Source of the DNA: JBCCTX01 sp964468435
Lineage (GTDB): Bacteria; Bacteroidota; Bacteroidia; J057
DNA: 27,523 bases
NCBI GenBank assembly: GCA_964468435.1
Contig: CAYXVE010000061.1
Coordinates: 1 to 27,523, forward strand
Direction of reading: 5' to 3'
Numbering within the stretch: the stretch's first letter is position 1; every line of letters begins with the position of its first letter. Made by a program: the position numbers and the translations under genes. The notes beneath the pieces were generated by a model that was not told where the DNA came from, made no database searches, and was given only the letters and a program-made list of their open reading frames with translations. Below, piece after piece: positions 26,701 through 27,523 of this stretch.

Positions 26701-27330
26701 TACATCGTCAAAGAAAAAGTCATTTCTTCGGGTAGAAGTATGACTCACCACAACCCCCATGAATCCGGAGGTAGTATAGGTATCATCAAAAACTGAATTT
26801 TCGATTACAAACTCTTCACTATTGTAAGGAGCATAGGAAACGGTCCAGTTTCCTGCTTCATCCCGGATCATGCGAAGGTGGATATTGATACCATCACTAA
26901 TGGTACCCGGAACAGGTTCCCAAAGAGAAACTTCATCTTCGCCATCCTGGCGAAAGAGTTCTATCCCATCATCACTTCCATTTTCTCCCAATTGGATAAA
27001 ATACCCGTTTAGCGGAGCTTCAAGATTAGAAGTATCGGCGACCAGGTAAATTCTAATACTATTATTGTTGCTGGGTGCACTGCTGTATCGAGTGCGTATG
27101 CGCCATTCAGTATCTGAAACCCGTGTACTAGCTGTCGAGAGGTAGATATCTTCCGTACCCTCAGGCCCCTGGGATTGGAGCTGGAGGGAATCATTCACGA
27201 TGAAGAATCCGGTGTCCCCTTGCCAGACGGGATTAGCATTAAAGTCTCCATCAGTAAAACTTTCTACTATTTGGGCGAAACTGAAATAGCAAGAAAGGCA
27301 TAGAATACATAACAGGGCAATCTTTTGCAT
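20719..27330 (-). CDS. Giant secreted protein with tandem lamin-tail and Ig-like modules
   Basis: A 2203-residue protein with a signal peptide (MQKIALLCILCLSC…FAQ, about 1-20). Residues 21-219 look like a concanavalin/laminin-G-type beta domain. An Ig-like (Big_5-type) domain lies at 220-318. Then come seven lamin-tail domains (LTD), starting near 331, 598, 865, 1132, 1399, 1665 and 1931. They carry the motif NEIMADP…EYxELxNRS…GW, and the last is divergent. Six further Ig-like domains with LCFNExMD and D-C-x-G-N lie between them. A FlgD-like C-terminal domain (about 2100-2203) begins FSPNADGD and includes FWDGRND. LTD-1 to LTD-6 each end in C-x-x-x-x-NW…GGTPG. Export is certain to the periplasm; type IX secretion to the surface is plausible, as the C-terminal domain resembles sorting domains, but is inference. 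It may be an adhesin or matrix component. Confidence 0.92.
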   Translation of the reverse strand: MQKIALLCILCLSCYFSFAQIVESFTDGDFNANPVWQGDTGFFIVNDSLQLQSQGPEGTEDIYLSTASTRVSDTEWRIRTRYSSAPSNNNSIRIYLVADTSNLEAPLNGYFIQLGENGSDDGIELFRQDGEDEVSLWEPVPGTISDGINIHLRMIRDEAGNWTVSYAPYNSEEFVIENSVFDDTYTTSGFMGVVVSHTSTRRNDFFFDDVYVGEPIADTISPEVLSLQVVDQNTLTLSFSELLDTTTATNLNNFIANGNLGNPQVVQINPGDPTLIQLIFAAAFTPNTTYQLSVSGITDPSGNALEPIELPFTFFQVDTAEANDIIVNEIMADPTPEVGLPNAEYLELFNRSEKTLNLLGWTVSNGTSIGLLPELILAPGKYVLIVDSDNQPLFNTQDRVISPSIFPSLVNGGDNIGLRNNAGILIDTVDYEVNWYQDPERDGGGYSLERINPNPTFCPPVANWKVSDDPSGGTPGSENSVFSTETEKEPPLLESVRVAGRDTLLLCFNESMDAATLENIANYELTAGLNPVSATAISPDFRCVKLALSDTLQRGTLYTLSINSVADCSGNVVPEVLNAEIFLGFEPDQGDVIVNEIMADPIPIVGLPEVEYLELFNRSAQTFNLQGWTISNGSRTGLLPDYVLEPGAYILIIDEADQVLYSDLLNVISPSVWPGLVNGGDEIGLRSQGGVLVDSVSYSVDWYGDGTRALGGFSLERIDPNPISCPDISNWTASLNENGGTPGSENSVLGSALDEIPPLIQSISVLAEDTLELCFNESMDLTTIEEPSNYQISTDLSIEEVIPILPNLSCVRLVLSGNLVPGTIYEINVSNVRDCKGNEITGPLTIEVLQGLPPEPGDVVINEIMADPTPPQVLPETEYVELYNRSENTYNLGGWSLSNGSTEGNLPDFILAPDSYIILTRNTDTALFSGFGAVLGLSSWPSLTNSGDNLGLRSLNGILLDTVDYQLSWYRDDDKDNGGFALERINPAGSDCPESANWRASEDESGGTPGRINSVFSDETDQTAPEVLSVVVLNPDTLRLCFNEQMDPASLEMLTNFSLLPTISINTLIPEAPDYFCVKVGLADSLDENTTYLLTISDVADCSGNVIEQDIEIEVTPGEVATAGDIIINEIMADPSPSAGLPEAEYMELYNRSDKTINLQGWNISNGSTVGELPAFFIGPDEYVIITQRSDSASFVGLGNILVPDSWPSLVNTRDDLGLRTNTGVLVDTLSYSIAWYQDFEKDNGGYSLERINPNTIDCPPVTNWIASNDPRGGSPGIQNSVFSTEIETDPPLIESVKIETPDTLLLCFNKSMDPAEWVNLSKYQMDNGIDIEAAIEQGSDFVCIRLVLSQPLQPDITYTLTVRDAVDCLGNINENPQSIAVVLGREPVAFDVIFNELMPDPSPVVGLPESEYIELHNRSGKNFNLDGWTVTNGSTVGTLPSYVLSPGAFVLLVPEDELSLFDGFDRVVSPSSWPSLVNRGDNLGLRSTSGVLLDTLDYVDDWYRDTDKDDGGYSLERINPEEFDCPSAANWIASDSPEGGTPGATNSVFSNLPDTTSPEVLEVQVESPDTLLLCFNETMDPASLEAIDNYQLGVTIVAEAIALAPSFDCVQLVLQSPLERGVSDELTIDNLTDCKGNRLEGPVTIPVILGEPAEPFDVVINEIFPDPSPRVDLPEVEFIEIFNRTKKILDISNWGIQDPSTTGTWGSLNLLPAELVILCAEEDAPLFEGFGRVVVVDRFPSLGNTTDSLFLINELGFTMDYVFYSNAWYGNEVKQDGGWTLERRDPTYVDCNNGGNWGASRDGRGGTPGEENSIQGIFNDTIPPRVAGVVIEDPVTISVFFNEQMDLATLQTGSNYEIDLGVGQPLLGFPVAPTYQQVLLLLNEELDSTSIYTLNFSGLQDCGGNELTGSVQFGIPGPVEQGDIKLNEILFNPFKGGSDFVEIANVSEKVLDLQELFLGEIDLLTREIVNAKAVAEQTVLLLPNDIICLTKDVAIQQTFYNPPDTAHFYQMESFPSYDDAEGIAVIFTTRDTLDVFAYLDDFHFPTLADDEGVSLERISLERPADEPTNWHSASSTVGYATPGYTNSQLTDVDEPPSEVSLAEDTFSPNADGDRDVLAINYDFDFIGANTRISIYDINGRLIRILQRNTLLDPGPGTIFWDGRNDQNQKADIGPYVILFEVTDQQTGEKKVFKLVAILADQF
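22070..26340 (-). repeat. Tandem 801-bp (267-residue) LTD-Ig coding modules
   Basis: The stretch coding for the M/F-A/P-D-P of each LTD lies at 26340, 25539, 24738, 23937, 23136 and 22338, so steps are 801, 801, 801, 801 and 798 bases. The seventh, divergent LTD begins near 21540 (798). Nucleotide sequences of the copies differ widely, so the repeat is recognised at the protein level. Confidence 0.85.
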
Positions 27331-27406
27331 AGAGCTTTATTTGCCCGTTAATATACTAACTCAATGAAAATTATAAACGGTAGAAATAAAAATAAGGGGG
27401 GGTTAA

Positions 27407-27452
27407 TTAATATTCGTAGAGCTGCGATGTATCGCAGCTCTACGAATGTTAA
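27407..27452. repeat. Strong 21-bp palindrome, possible dispersed REP-like element
   Basis: ATTCGTAGAGCTGCGA (27412-27427) pairs perfectly with its complement (27432-27447) around TGTA. The stem extends four or five more pairs outward with one T-G. No U tract follows. The form CGTAGAG…CTCTACG resembles short palindromes dispersed in several bacterial phyla. It lies upstream of the surface-protein gene at the window end. The flanks 27331-27406 and 27453-27523 hold no gene that I can support. Confidence 0.6.
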
Positions 27453-27523
27453 TACAAACAAACTAATATATGCGAATCAAGGGTACCAAAAAGGCAGACA
27501 TAGTAGGAGCAAACCTTAGTTTG

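Noticed and set aside
20719..27330. CRISPR array or DNA-level satellite to explain the periodic signal
   Set aside because: The 801-bp period is protein-coding, in one frame, and nucleotide copies are strongly diverged; there are no short identical repeats with spacers anywhere in the window.
1..27523. tRNA, rRNA, transposase, integrase or phage genes
   Set aside because: No cloverleaf, rRNA core sequence or recombinase motif was recognised in any part of the window.

Overview
The window looks like chromosome from a member of the Bacteroidota, probably a free-living Cytophagia or Saprospiria type. This is inferred from gene content and signals, not from a marker gene. Starts have A-rich leaders and almost no Shine-Dalgarno sequences. 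Several upstream regions carry the Bacteroidota promoter pattern TTG(N19-20)TAnnTTTG. There is also a giant secreted lamin-tail/Ig repeat protein ending in a FlgD-like domain, and a RecQ and a Dps-like protein of unusual type.

Layout: 1-159 is a non-coding edge with an imperfect palindrome. 160-2076 encodes a RecQ-family helicase. 2219-2707 encodes a Dps-like ferritin-fold protein lacking the usual ferroxidase ligands. 2763-3044 is non-coding with a possible gene remnant. 3045-4553 is a thiamine salvage operon: TPP riboswitch, thiM, thiE. On the minus strand, 6168-4582 is a likely three-gene operon of ECF sigma factor, 66-residue protein and MscS-family channel, and 7343-6360 is the E1-beta subunit of a 2-oxoacid (pyruvate) dehydrogenase. 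7496-10563 (plus) holds a BI-1/YccA-family membrane protein, a solitary hisH and dihydrolipoyl dehydrogenase. 11526-10771 (minus) is an outer-membrane beta-barrel-like protein.

11646-15027 (plus) is a tight three-gene cluster: Tat-signal alpha/beta hydrolase, NAD-dependent epimerase-like protein and DapA/NAL-family lyase. It looks like a catabolic module for an esterified sugar or sugar acid, but the substrate is unknown. A two-domain GNAT acetyltransferase, a small membrane protein, a broken secreted esterase-like gene and a DUF5996 protein follow. 18069-19383 is a decayed, gene-poor stretch. Enolase (20676-19384) and the 2203-residue surface protein (27330-20719) lie in tandem on the minus strand. 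The window ends in a strong 21-bp hairpin resembling dispersed palindromic repeats.

Main points of interest: the surface protein's modules repeat every 266-267 residues, with a cysteine pattern that predicts LTD-Ig disulfides. The Dps-like protein has all four ferroxidase ligands replaced. The thiM riboswitch ends three bases before its start codon. The epimerase in the sugar cluster lacks the SDR lysine. RecQ carries its zinc cluster about 160 residues later than in E. coli RecQ. All family calls come from reading the sequence; no database search was run.
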